A program made the translations under genes and the position numbers. From assembly GCA_003449195.1 (NCBI GenBank), contig DMID01000068.1, positions 13,014-20,000 on the forward strand: DNA of 6,987 bases, read 5' to 3'. The DNA is from Lysobacteraceae bacterium. Its GTDB lineage: Bacteria; Pseudomonadota; Gammaproteobacteria; Xanthomonadales; Xanthomonadaceae. Below are positions 1 through 6,624 of the stretch, one piece after another (positions within the stretch are counted from its first letter, which is position 1; every line of letters starts with the position of its first letter). Under the pieces are notes generated by a model. That model saw only the letters and a program-made list of their open reading frames with translations, was not told the origin of the DNA and ran no database searches.

Positions 1-698
1 ACCGGTGTCGAACCGGCCATCAGGTCGGCATAAACGACGGCGGCATACACGCTGCCGATCACCGGATCGTCCGCCCCCTGCCGTGTGGCATGCCCGGAGG
101 CGAATATCGGCAAGAGGATCAGCGCACCGGCACGCCTTGCCGGGTCCTGCAGCAAGCGGATCGGCCCGGTCGCGCCCGGCAGGCCGCCGGAAAACACCCG
201 CTCGACAGCCGCGCGGCGCACAGGCTCCGCATCCAGGTCGAACCCCAGCGCCGCGCGGTTGCGCGCCTCGGGCTCGATCGAACGAATCACGTGCATCACC
301 GGTGCATTGCCGCCGGTGCGCACGCTGAAATCCGGCACGCCTTCACGCCTGACCTGCGTCTCGAACCGGGCCAGATCGCGACGCTCCACCGGCACGACCA
401 GGCCGAAGCCGACGACGCCGGGGAACTCCTTCGCCATGTCGTGTGCCGCGACATACCGCGCAAACGACGGCGGATCGGGCAGGTGGCCGAGCGAACCGGC
501 CACGCCCCGCGCACCGCCCAGCCCGTACTTCGGCAATTCCAGCCGGGCCCGGGCATCGACGAACACGCGGTACACCAGATCGTCGAATGCCTTGCGGGCC
601 GCCAGATCGTCCTGCCTGCGTGCCCAGGCATGGATCGACAGGGTGATGCAGGCACCCGCCACCAGCACGAATGCGGCCAAACCGACACGTCGCAGCAT
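1..698 (-). CDS. CHASE-domain membrane sensor protein, N-terminal part (3' end beyond window)
   Basis: Only the first 232 residues are in the window; the frame is still open at base 1. Residues 5-25 form one hydrophobic segment that should act as a membrane anchor. Residues about 60-232 match the CHASE ligand-binding domain: GFGLVVPVERRDLARFE (97-113), HVIRSIEPEARNRAALGFDL (136-155) followed by AEPVRR, then GATGPIRLLQD (175-185) and LILLPIF (193-199). In this family the domain lies outside the cytoplasmic membrane between two membrane helices and feeds a histidine kinase, diguanylate cyclase or phosphodiesterase; here the second helix and output domain are missing, so the output cannot be named. 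The ATG at 698 follows a good Shine-Dalgarno (AAGGGGAG). An in-frame ATG at 719 would add seven residues but has no such site, and a TGA lies just upstream of it. The gene follows clpB on the same strand, separated by hairpins, so it is probably a separate unit. Confidence 0.88.
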   Translation of the reverse strand, partial: MLRRVGLAAFVLVAGACITLSIHAWARRQDDLAARKAFDDLVYRVFVDARARLELPKYGLGGARGVAGSLGHLPDPPSFARYVAAHDMAKEFPGVVGFGLVVPVERRDLARFETQVRREGVPDFSVRTGGNAPVMHVIRSIEPEARNRAALGFDLDAEPVRRAAVERVFSGGLPGATGPIRLLQDPARRAGALILLPIFASGHATRQGADDPVIGSVYAAVVYADLMAGSTP

Positions 699-744
699 CC
701 GCTCCCCTTCATCGACCATGCGCGGTCATTGTGCACGATGCCGT

Positions 745-762
745 GGGCCGTGCCGACGGCCC
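745..762. repeat. perfect inverted repeat (7-bp arms, 4-nt loop) before the CHASE gene
   Basis: The arms GGGCCGT (745-751) and ACGGCCC (756-762) are exact reverse complements around a four-base loop. The site lies between the clpB stop and the CHASE gene start. No run of T follows it on either strand, so it is not a standard intrinsic terminator. On the minus strand it overlaps a weak -35-like TCGGCA (756-751), with CACAAT (733-728) 17 bases further on, so it could instead be an operator. The pairing is visible; the role is inferred. Confidence 0.4.
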
Positions 763-785
763 TTCACGCGATCAGGACTGGATGG

Positions 786-812
786 GGGCGGGACCGGCAT
801 CCGGCCCCGCCC
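786..812 (-). terminator. GC-rich stem-loop downstream of clpB
   Basis: It begins 6 bases after the clpB stop codon. In the minus-strand RNA a 12-step stem forms: GGGCGGG pairs with CCCGCCC, then one G-U wobble, then CCGG with CCGG, closing a three-base loop. On the plus strand the wobble would be an A-C mismatch, so the structure suits the clpB transcript. There is no U tract after it, so it may end transcription inefficiently, protect the 3' end of the message, or act with a termination factor. Confidence 0.5.
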
Positions 813-818
813 GGCACG

Positions 819-3404
819 TCAGCCCTTGGCAAACACCAGCTGGCCGCCTTCGGCATCCACCTTGACGGTGTCGCCGCCGACGAAGTCGCCGGCCAGGATC
901 TTCTGCGCCAGCGGGTTCTCGATCTGCGACTGCACCGCGCGCCGCAACGGACGCGCGCCGTAGACCGGATCGAAGCCCACGTTGCCCAGCAGTTCCAGCG
1001 CCTTGTCGCTGACCTCCAGCTTCAGATTGCGCTCGCCCAGCCGCTTCTCCAGCCCGTGCAGCTGGATGCGCGCGATCTGCTTGATCTGCGCCTTGTCCAG
1101 CGGGTGGAACACCACGATGTCGTCCAGCCGGTTGATGAACTCCGGGCGGAAGTGCGCCTGCACCACGCCCATCACCGCCGCCTTCATCTGGGTGTAGGCC
1201 TCGGGCGAATCGTCGCCGGACAGCTCCTGGATCTGGTGCGAGCCCAGGTTGGAGGTCATCACGATGACGGTGTTGCGGAAGTCCACCGTGCGGCCCTGGC
1301 CGTCGGTCAGGCGGCCATCGTCCAGCACCTGCAGCAGGATGTTGAACACGTCCGGATGCGCCTTTTCCACCTCGTCCAGCAGGATCAGCGAGTACGGCCG
1401 ACGGCGCACGGCTTCGGTCAGGTAGCCGCCTTCCTCGTAACCCACGTAGCCCGGAGGCGCACCGATCAGCCGCGCCACCGAGTGCTTCTCCATGAACTCG
1501 CTCATGTCGATGCGCACCATCGCGTCGGTGCTGTCGAACAGGAAGTCCGCCAGCGCCTTGCACAGCTCGGTCTTGCCGACGCCGGTGGGGCCGAGGAACA
1601 GGAACGAGCCGCCCGGACGGTTGGGATCGGACAGGCCGGCGCGCGAACGCCGCACCGCGTCGGACACCACGCGGATGGCCTCTTCCTGGCCCACCACCTT
1701 CTCGTGCAGCACGTCTTCCATGCGCAGCAGCTTGTCGCGCTCGCCTTCGAGCATCTTGCTGATCGGGATGCCGGTCCAGCGGCTGACGACCTCGGCGATT
1801 TCCTCCTCGGTCACCTTGTCCTGCACCAGCTTGAAATCGTGCTGCTCGGCGGCGTTGGCGGCTTCGAGCTGCTTCTCCAGCGCCGGGATGCGCCCGTACT
1901 GGATCTCGCTCATTTTGGCGAAATCCTGCGCACGCTGCGCAGCCTCCAGCTCGACCTTGGCCTGCTCGATCTGCTCCTTGATCTTGGTGGCGCCCTGCAG
2001 CTGCGCCTTCTCCGACTTCCACACCTCGTTGAGGTCGGAGAATTCGCGCTCCAGCTTGTCGATGTCCGATTCCAGATCGGCCAGGCGCTTCTGCGATGCC
2101 TCGTCCTTCTCCTTCTTCAGCATCTCGCGCTGGATCTTCAGCTGGATCAGCCTGCGCTCCAGCCGGTCCAGCTCTTCCGGCTTGGAGTCGATCTCCATGC
2201 GGATGCGGCTGGCGGCCTCGTCCATCAGGTCGATGGCCTTGTCCGGCAGCTGGCGGTCGGTGATGTAGCGGTTGGACAGCGTGGCCGCCGCGACGATGGC
2301 CGGGTCGGTGATTTCCACGCCGTGGTGCACGGCGTACTTTTCCTTCAACCCGCGCAGGATGGCGATGGTGTCCTCCACCGTCGGCTCGCCGACGAACACC
2401 TTCTGGAAGCGGCGTTCCAGCGCGGCGTCCTTCTCGATGTACTTGCGGTACTCGTCCAGCGTGGTGGCGCCGATGCAGTGCAGCTCGCCGCGCGCCAGCG
2501 CCGGCTTGAGCATGTTGCCGGCATCCATCGCACCGTCGGCCTTGCCGGCGCCGACCATGGTGTGCAGTTCGTCGATGAACAGGATGATCTGGCCTTCGCT
2601 CTTGGACAGGTCGTTGAGCACGCCTTTCAGGCGCTCCTCGAACTCGCCGCGGAACTTGGCACCGGCGATCAGCGCGCCCATGTCCAGCGCCAGCAGGCGC
2701 TTGCCGCGCAGGCCTTCGGGCACCTCGCCGTTGACGATGCGCTGGGCCAGCCCTTCGACGATGGCGGTCTTGCCCACGCCGGGTTCGCCGATCAGCACGG
2801 GGTTGTTCTTGGTGCGCCGCTGCAGCACCTGGATGGTGCGGCGGATTTCCTCGTCGCGGCCGATCACCGGGTCCAGCTTGCCGCCCTCGGCGCGCGCGGT
2901 CATGTCCACGCAGTATTTTTCCAGCGCCTGGCGCTGGTCTTCGGCATTTTCCGATTGCACGCTCTCGCCTCCCCGCACTTTTTCGATGGCCGCCTCGACC
3001 TTGGCCTTGTTCGCCCCGGCCTCGCGCAGGGCCATGCCCAGCGCGCCGGAGTCCTCCACCGCCGCCAGCACGAACCACTCGCTGGCGATGAAGGCATCGC
3101 CGTGCTGCTGGGCCAGCTTGTCGGTCACGTTGAGCAAGCGATTGAGATCGTTGCCGATGGACAGGTTGCCGTCCTGCCCGGACACCTTCGGCAGGCCGTC
3201 GAGCATGGCCGTCAGCCGCTCGCGCAGCGCCGTCACGTTGACACCGGCCTGGGCCAGCAAGGGCCGCGTGCTGCCACCCTGCTGGTCCAGCAGCGCCGTC
3301 AGCACGTGCACCGGTTCGATCATATTGTGGTCGCGGCCCACGGCCAGCGACTGCGCGTCGGCCAGCGCCTGCTGGAAACGCGATGTGAGTTTGTCCATCC
3401 GCAT
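819..3404 (-). CDS. clpB: ATP-dependent chaperone/disaggregase ClpB (Hsp100)
   Basis: This cytoplasmic hexameric AAA+ machine threads aggregated proteins through its pore and works with DnaK/DnaJ/GrpE after heat stress. The 861 residues are full length for the family. The N-domain covers about 1-148. The first AAA+ domain has Walker A GEPGVGKT (206-213), pore loop AKFRGEF (249-255), Walker B ILFIDE (274-279) and arginine fingers R331/R332. The M-domain coiled coil spans about 405-530. The second AAA+ domain has Walker A GPTGVGKT (605-612), pore loop GYVGYEEGG (652-660), Walker B LILLDE (673-678), arginine finger R759 and sensor-2 motif GARPLRR (816-822). The first pore-loop aromatic is Phe251, where E. 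coli has Tyr. I chose ATG 3404 (MRMDKL) because GAGGA lies 7 bases upstream. ATG 3398 is a worse fit, and a TTG at 3479 falls inside the promoter. A heat-shock promoter and an internal start at codon 149 are listed separately. Confidence 0.99.
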   Translation of the reverse strand: MRMDKLTSRFQQALADAQSLAVGRDHNMIEPVHVLTALLDQQGGSTRPLLAQAGVNVTALRERLTAMLDGLPKVSGQDGNLSIGNDLNRLLNVTDKLAQQHGDAFIASEWFVLAAVEDSGALGMALREAGANKAKVEAAIEKVRGGESVQSENAEDQRQALEKYCVDMTARAEGGKLDPVIGRDEEIRRTIQVLQRRTKNNPVLIGEPGVGKTAIVEGLAQRIVNGEVPEGLRGKRLLALDMGALIAGAKFRGEFEERLKGVLNDLSKSEGQIILFIDELHTMVGAGKADGAMDAGNMLKPALARGELHCIGATTLDEYRKYIEKDAALERRFQKVFVGEPTVEDTIAILRGLKEKYAVHHGVEITDPAIVAAATLSNRYITDRQLPDKAIDLMDEAASRIRMEIDSKPEELDRLERRLIQLKIQREMLKKEKDEASQKRLADLESDIDKLEREFSDLNEVWKSEKAQLQGATKIKEQIEQAKVELEAAQRAQDFAKMSEIQYGRIPALEKQLEAANAAEQHDFKLVQDKVTEEEIAEVVSRWTGIPISKMLEGERDKLLRMEDVLHEKVVGQEEAIRVVSDAVRRSRAGLSDPNRPGGSFLFLGPTGVGKTELCKALADFLFDSTDAMVRIDMSEFMEKHSVARLIGAPPGYVGYEEGGYLTEAVRRRPYSLILLDEVEKAHPDVFNILLQVLDDGRLTDGQGRTVDFRNTVIVMTSNLGSHQIQELSGDDSPEAYTQMKAAVMGVVQAHFRPEFINRLDDIVVFHPLDKAQIKQIARIQLHGLEKRLGERNLKLEVSDKALELLGNVGFDPVYGARPLRRAVQSQIENPLAQKILAGDFVGGDTVKVDAEGGQLVFAKG
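2958..2974 (-). promoter_or_regulatory. clpB: internal ribosome binding site and GTG start for short ClpB (N-domain-less isoform)
   Basis: Codon 149 of clpB is GTG (2960-2958) in the context GGES-V-QSENAEDQRQ. A strong Shine-Dalgarno, GGGGAGG (2974-2968), sits 7 bases upstream. E. coli clpB is known to make a second, N-terminally shortened protein from a GTG at Val149 in the equivalent sequence. Starting here gives 713 residues with both AAA+ domains and the M-domain but no N-domain. The site and spacing are seen directly; use in this organism is inferred from the E. coli precedent. Confidence 0.75.
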
Positions 3405-3411
3405 GGGGAAG

Positions 3412-3416
3412 TCCTC
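3412..3416 (-). promoter_or_regulatory. clpB: clpB Shine-Dalgarno sequence
   Basis: GAGGA on the minus strand lies 7 bases before ATG 3404 and 13 before the in-frame ATG 3398, which decides for the MRMDKL start. It overlaps a possible short hairpin (3412-3422) in which UCUU would pair with AGGA. Confidence 0.7.
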
Positions 3417-3426
3417 GAAAGATGTG

Positions 3427-3442
3427 GCCGGGCCGCCCCGGC
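3427..3442 (-). repeat. hairpin in the clpB 5' leader
   Basis: GCCGGG (3442-3437) and CCCGGC (3432-3427) form a perfect 6-bp, all-GC stem with a GCGG loop in the minus-strand RNA. The predicted transcription start from the heat-shock promoter is near 3446, so this stem would sit at the very 5' end of the clpB message, before the ribosome site. A 5' hairpin of this kind could protect the message from decay. It could also be chance in GC-rich DNA. Confidence 0.4.
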
Positions 3443-3452
3443 AATGTCCACG

Positions 3453-3480
3453 AGATGGCGTTTGCGCCGCGTGTTTCAAG
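3453..3480 (-). promoter_or_regulatory. heat-shock (sigma-32/RpoH) promoter of clpB
   Basis: On the minus strand, -35 CTTGAAA (3480-3474) is followed after 13 bases by -10 CGCCATCT (3460-3453). The known RpoH consensus is CTTGAAA, a spacer of about 11-16 bases, then CCCCATNT. The -35 is exact, and the -10 matches 7 of 8 including the N. The expected start point near 3446 leaves a leader of about 42 nt before clpB. clpB is a classical RpoH target, so position and sequence agree. Confidence 0.88.
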
Positions 3481-3583
3481 GGATGCGAGGCGCAACAGCC
3501 TGTTCACGACGCCATCATCCTGCCTCCGGCCATGCCGTCCGGCCTTGATCCGGCGCAAGCTGCATCGTGCCGGAAACGGCGGG

Positions 3584-3589
3584 CATAAT
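3584..3589 (+). promoter_or_regulatory. -10-like box directly upstream of the GIY-YIG gene
   Basis: CATAAT matches five of six positions of the sigma-70 -10 box in otherwise GC-rich DNA. It ends 7 bases before ATG 3597, so transcription would begin at or next to the start codon. The -35 region at the right spacing (3561-3566, TGCATC) is poor. No Shine-Dalgarno is seen, which fits a leaderless message. Confidence 0.45.
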
Positions 3590-3596
3590 CCCTCCC

Positions 3597-3896
3597 ATGC
3601 CTGCCGCGACGCCTTGGGTGCTGTATCTGCTGGAATGCCGCAACGGCAGCTTCTATGCCGGCATCACCAACGATCTGGATGCCCGTTTCCGCGCCCACCA
3701 GCAAGGGCGCGGCGCCCGCTATACCCGCGCCAACCCGCCGGTGCGCATTCTGGCCAACCGGGCCTACCCGGATCGTGCCAGTGCCTCGCGCGCCGAATGG
3801 CAGCTAAAGCAGCTGCCACGCGCGCGCAAACTGGCCTGGCTGCAGCAGACGGCGCCCGGTTGCGAGGGTGAAGCACCTGCCGCCCAAGCGAAATAA
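3597..3896 (+). CDS. GIY-YIG domain protein, YhbQ/UPF0213 type
   Basis: The 99-residue product is a single GIY-YIG nuclease fold. It opens with PWVLYLLECRNGSFYAGIT (6-24), in which VLY (8-10) and YAG (20-22) take the places of the GIY and YIG halves. Next come the conserved Arg30 in DLDARFRAH, the GRGARYTR segment (37-44), and Glu67 in RAEWQLKQL as the expected metal ligand. Length and order match E. coli YhbQ and related stand-alone GIY-YIG proteins, whose role is not settled; a link to DNA repair or structure-specific cleavage is possible. ATG 3597 is preferred over an in-frame GTG at 3567, since that extension precedes the domain and overlaps the -10-like box. The gene is divergent from clpB and convergent with the hydrolase gene, whose stop lies 39 bp away, so it appears to be transcribed alone. 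Confidence 0.92.
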   Translation: MPAATPWVLYLLECRNGSFYAGITNDLDARFRAHQQGRGARYTRANPPVRILANRAYPDRASASRAEWQLKQLPRARKLAWLQQTAPGCEGEAPAAQAK

Positions 3897-3935
3897 CCGA
3901 TCCGGGGGCGCCATGCCTCGCGCGCGCCGAACCAC

Positions 3936-4886
3936 TCAATCCTTCCCCGCCAGGAACGGCAGCACCGCATCGAGGAACAGACGCGGCTGCTCCACGCCCG
4001 GTGCATGGCCGGCGTCGGGGATCGTCACCCAACGGGCACCCGCAATCCACGCGGCGTAGTCGCGGCCGAATGCGGGCGGCACCAGCGTGTCCTGCTCGCC
4101 CCACACCACCAGCACCGGCAGCTTCAGGCCGGCCAACGCGGGCCGGTCGAGGAAAACGGACGGATCGCCGCCCAGGTTCCGCCAGAAGCTGTCCTGCGTG
4201 TACTGCGCCCCCTCGGCCAGGCGGATGGCGAAAATCCGCCGGGCCATGTCGGCATCGACGATGTCCGGATCGTGGAAGACGAACTTCGACAGCCCCTCGC
4301 GCGTGGCCGCCAGCGACAGCACCGGCAACACCGCATCGCTGCCGGCCTTGCCCGGCACCGGCTTCATCGCCGGGTGGCCGGCCGCGTCGACCAGAATCAG
4401 CTTGCTCGGCATCGGCAGCCCGGCCGATTCGGCCCGCACTGCATACAGGCCTGCGATCCAGCCGCCCAGCGATTCGCCCGCCAGATCGAAGCGGGTCACG
4501 CCACGGTCTTCGAGAAACCCGCCCAGCATGTCCACCCACGTGGCCGGGCCGTAGTTGATCAAGGGCTTGGCCGAGCTGCCGAAGCCCAGCTGGTCCGGCG
4601 CCAGCACCCGATAGTGCCGGGCCAATTCCGGGATCACCGCGCCCCAGTCGAAACCGGCACTGCTGCCCAGCCCGTGCAGCAGCACCAGCGTGGGCCCGTG
4701 GCCGACGTCGTAATAGCGAATCGTCTGGCCATGCACCTGCGTGGTCTGCATCGGCGGCAAGCCGGTCCACCAAGGGCCGCGCACGGGCGAGGCCGCTTGC
4801 GCCGTTGCACTGACCAGCAAGGCAAGCAACAGCATCAGCCCCAAGCGAAAACCGCGTGCAGAAGACGATGAACCTGTGGTGCGCAT
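3936..4886 (-). CDS. exported alpha/beta-fold hydrolase
   Basis: The 316-residue product starts with a signal peptide: basic start, hydrophobic run about 14-27, and an Ala-x-Ala site near 29-31 (ATAQA-ASP). There is no lipobox cysteine, so a periplasmic or secreted enzyme is expected. The hydrolase core has the oxyanion motif HGLGSS (71-76), the DQLGFGSS segment (98-105), nucleophile elbow GESLGG (137-142, Ser139), acid Asp266 in WGEQDTLVP, and His294 in DAGHAP. The catalytic triad is therefore complete. Such enzymes cleave esters, lactones, haloalkanes or C-C bonds; the substrate cannot be told from these motifs. ATG 4886 has GAGAGGGG about 5 bases upstream. The gene starts 23 bp after the permease stop on the same strand, so the two are probably cotranscribed. 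It converges with the GIY-YIG gene. Confidence 0.93.
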   Translation of the reverse strand: MRTTGSSSSARGFRLGLMLLLALLVSATAQAASPVRGPWWTGLPPMQTTQVHGQTIRYYDVGHGPTLVLLHGLGSSAGFDWGAVIPELARHYRVLAPDQLGFGSSAKPLINYGPATWVDMLGGFLEDRGVTRFDLAGESLGGWIAGLYAVRAESAGLPMPSKLILVDAAGHPAMKPVPGKAGSDAVLPVLSLAATREGLSKFVFHDPDIVDADMARRIFAIRLAEGAQYTQDSFWRNLGGDPSVFLDRPALAGLKLPVLVVWGEQDTLVPPAFGRDYAAWIAGARWVTIPDAGHAPGVEQPRLFLDAVLPFLAGKD

Positions 4887-4909
4887 GCCGGCCCCTCTCG
4901 TTGGATCAG

Positions 4910-6505
4910 TCAAGTGCCAGTGTGACGGACAGATCGCTGCAGCGACAGCAGCGCCATCACCGCCGCCAGCACCAGATAGGCGCCGACGAACTGCGCGCCG
5001 ATCGCTGCCGGCAGGCCGTGCAGGCTGCCCGGCAGATAGATGCCGCCGCGCGGATCGACCGAATGGATGATGCCGCACGAAGCCAGCGCCGCCGCGATGA
5101 GCAGAATCCCAGCCGCGCGCCGCAGCCGGCCATCGATCATCGCCGCCACTGCGGCAATCCACAGCATCGCGGTGATGATGAAGCCGTTGCCCAACGTGAA
5201 GATCACCGCCAGCTCCGGCAGGCCGTGGCCATCGACCTGCGTGGTCATCGCGGCCAGCTGCGCAGGCGCAATCCAGCCCGGTGCCTTGATCGCCAGCAGA
5301 TAGGCGGCCGAGGGCAGGAAGCCCAGCACCATCGCGCCCGCATGCTGCTTCGGCGTGGCCGCGAAGGCCTGGGTGGTGATGTCGATGGCCACGTACACGA
5401 TGATCGGCGAGAGCACCGCCAACGGCAGCCACTGCACCAGCCCGGAGACGATGCCCAGCATGCCGCCGATGCCGACGAACAGCCCCGTCAACAACGTGTA
5501 GCCGCTGCGCGCGCCCATGTGCTTGTATGCGGGCTGGCCGATGTAGGGCGTGGTCTGGGCGACGCCGCCACAAACCCCGGCCACCAGCGTGGCAAACGCC
5601 TCGACCAGCAAAATGTCGCGGGTGCGGTAGTCGTCGCCGGCCGCGCGCGCGCTTTCGGAAACATTGATGCCGCCCACCACCATCAGCAGGCCGAACGGCA
5701 GCAGCAGCGGCAAGTAAGGCACGGTCGCCGGCAGACCATCGATGAAGCCCAGCGTCGGCCACGGCAGCACCACCTGCGGTGGTACCCACTGCGGCTGCGT
5801 GAAGCCCGGCGCACCCAGCCCGGCCAACCCCAGCCCGTAGTACAGCAACGTACCGACCACGAAGGCCACCAGCACGCCCGGCAGCTTCACCGGCAGCCGG
5901 CCCTTGGCCAGTAGCACGTACAGCAGCAGACCCAGCGTGGTGAAGCCGGCCACCGGCGAGCGCAGCGTCTCGATCAGCGGCAGCAGGCCCATCAGCACGA
6001 TGGCGATGCCGGCGATCGACCCCAGCAGCGCCGCGCGCGGCAGCGCGCGCGTCACCGCCTCGCCGAAGAAGGACAGCACCAGCTTGAGCAGGCCCATCAC
6101 GATCAGCGCGGCCATGCCCAGCTTCCACGTCGCCATCGCCGCCGCATGCGGGTCAAGCCCCTGCGCCTTGTAGGCGACGAACGCCGGACCGAGCACCAGC
6201 AGCGCCATGCCGATGCTGGTGGGCGCATCCAGCCCCAGCGGCATCGCGGTGACATCCTCGCGCCCGCTGCGCGCAGCCAGCCGCCGCGCCAGCAGCGTGT
6301 ACAGCAGGTTGCCTACCAGCACGCCGAACGCGGTGCCCGGGAACATCCGCCCGAACACCACATCGGCCGGGAACTGGAAGATGCCGACCAGCGCCATCGC
6401 GATGAAGCCCAGGATGGACAGGTTGTCCACCACCAGGCCGAAGAAGCCGTTGAGGTCGGCGGGGACGAACCAGCGCGGACGCGCGGCGGGCGGCGGGACG
6501 GACAT
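4910..6505 (-). CDS. NCS2/AzgA-like permease (xanthine/uracil permease superfamily)
   Basis: The 531-residue product is an integral inner-membrane protein with about 12-14 hydrophobic segments spread over its length, as in NCS2 nucleobase transporters. Family-like features are AMPLGLDAPTSIG (87-99), which resembles the short third-helix strand of AzgA proteins, and GGINVSES (278-285), where Glu284 sits at about the position of the substrate-binding glutamate of helix 8. Another is LVEAFATLVAGVCGGVAQTT (300-319) followed by YIGQPAYKHMGARSGYT, the helix 10 region. The usual helix 10 acidic or asparagine pattern appears changed to Gln317, so substrate specificity is uncertain; purine, pyrimidine or another small anion are all possible. 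No good Shine-Dalgarno precedes ATG 6505, but no better in-frame start is seen. The only -10-like box upstream, TAACAT (6538-6533), has no properly spaced -35. The hydrolase follows 23 bp downstream and a DUF3574 gene lies 141 bp upstream. Confidence 0.85.
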   Translation of the reverse strand: MSVPPPAARPRWFVPADLNGFFGLVVDNLSILGFIAMALVGIFQFPADVVFGRMFPGTAFGVLVGNLLYTLLARRLAARSGREDVTAMPLGLDAPTSIGMALLVLGPAFVAYKAQGLDPHAAAMATWKLGMAALIVMGLLKLVLSFFGEAVTRALPRAALLGSIAGIAIVLMGLLPLIETLRSPVAGFTTLGLLLYVLLAKGRLPVKLPGVLVAFVVGTLLYYGLGLAGLGAPGFTQPQWVPPQVVLPWPTLGFIDGLPATVPYLPLLLPFGLLMVVGGINVSESARAAGDDYRTRDILLVEAFATLVAGVCGGVAQTTPYIGQPAYKHMGARSGYTLLTGLFVGIGGMLGIVSGLVQWLPLAVLSPIIVYVAIDITTQAFAATPKQHAGAMVLGFLPSAAYLLAIKAPGWIAPAQLAAMTTQVDGHGLPELAVIFTLGNGFIITAMLWIAAVAAMIDGRLRRAAGILLIAAALASCGIIHSVDPRGGIYLPGSLHGLPAAIGAQFVGAYLVLAAVMALLSLQRSVRHTGT

Positions 6506-6576
6506 GGCATCGGGTCGGTCGGGGGAGATCCGATGTTAGGCCATCGACGCCGGGCAACGCGCGCCACGCAGCATCA

Positions 6577-6624
6577 GGCATCCGGTACAGCTGCGCATGC
6601 TCTGGTCATCGGCCACCGGATGCC
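6577..6624. repeat. 10-bp perfect inverted repeat between the DUF3574 and permease genes
   Basis: GGCATCCGGT (6577-6586) and ACCGGATGCC (6615-6624) are exact reverse complements separated by 28 bases. The right arm can instead form a 6-bp hairpin with GGCATC at 6637-6642, so two structures compete for GATGCC (6619-6624). No T run follows. It could be a transcription end for the DUF3574 gene, a leader structure of the permease, or a split operator. Confidence 0.45.

Noticed and set aside
296..736. A 146-codon minus-strand frame over the CHASE gene
   Set aside because: It is in a different phase from the CHASE reading, and is rich in Trp, Arg, Ser and Cys with no family pattern.
3405..3479. 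A 25-residue N-terminal extension of ClpB from TTG 3479
   Set aside because: The codon lies in the -35 box of the heat-shock promoter, and ATG 3404 has a proper ribosome site and the family N-terminus.
90..3548. An uninterrupted 1152-codon open frame on the plus strand, antisense to clpB and the CHASE gene
   Set aside because: The translation is rich in Leu, His, Gln and Arg with no recognisable domain and lies opposite a certain gene. Strong GC bias at third positions removes stops from the complementary frame; the length reflects clpB codon use.
772..3558. A 928-codon minus-strand frame overlapping clpB in another phase
   Set aside because: It is Arg/Gly/Ala-rich low-complexity translation, a frame-shifted shadow of clpB.
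3907..3928. GGCGC/GCGCC pairing between the convergent GIY-YIG and hydrolase genes as a two-way terminator
   Set aside because: Only 5 bp with a 12-base loop and no T run on either side; expected by chance in DNA this GC-rich.
4887..6128. A 730-codon frame joining part of the permease region to the hydrolase
   Set aside because: Only the hydrolase part (from 4886) is protein-like. The upstream portion is the permease gene in the wrong phase, and the permease has its own stop at 4910, so this is not a fusion.
6533..6557. TAACAT with upstream TTGCCC as a permease promoter
   Set aside because: The spacer is only 13 bases and the -10 matches 4 of 6, so I do not call it.
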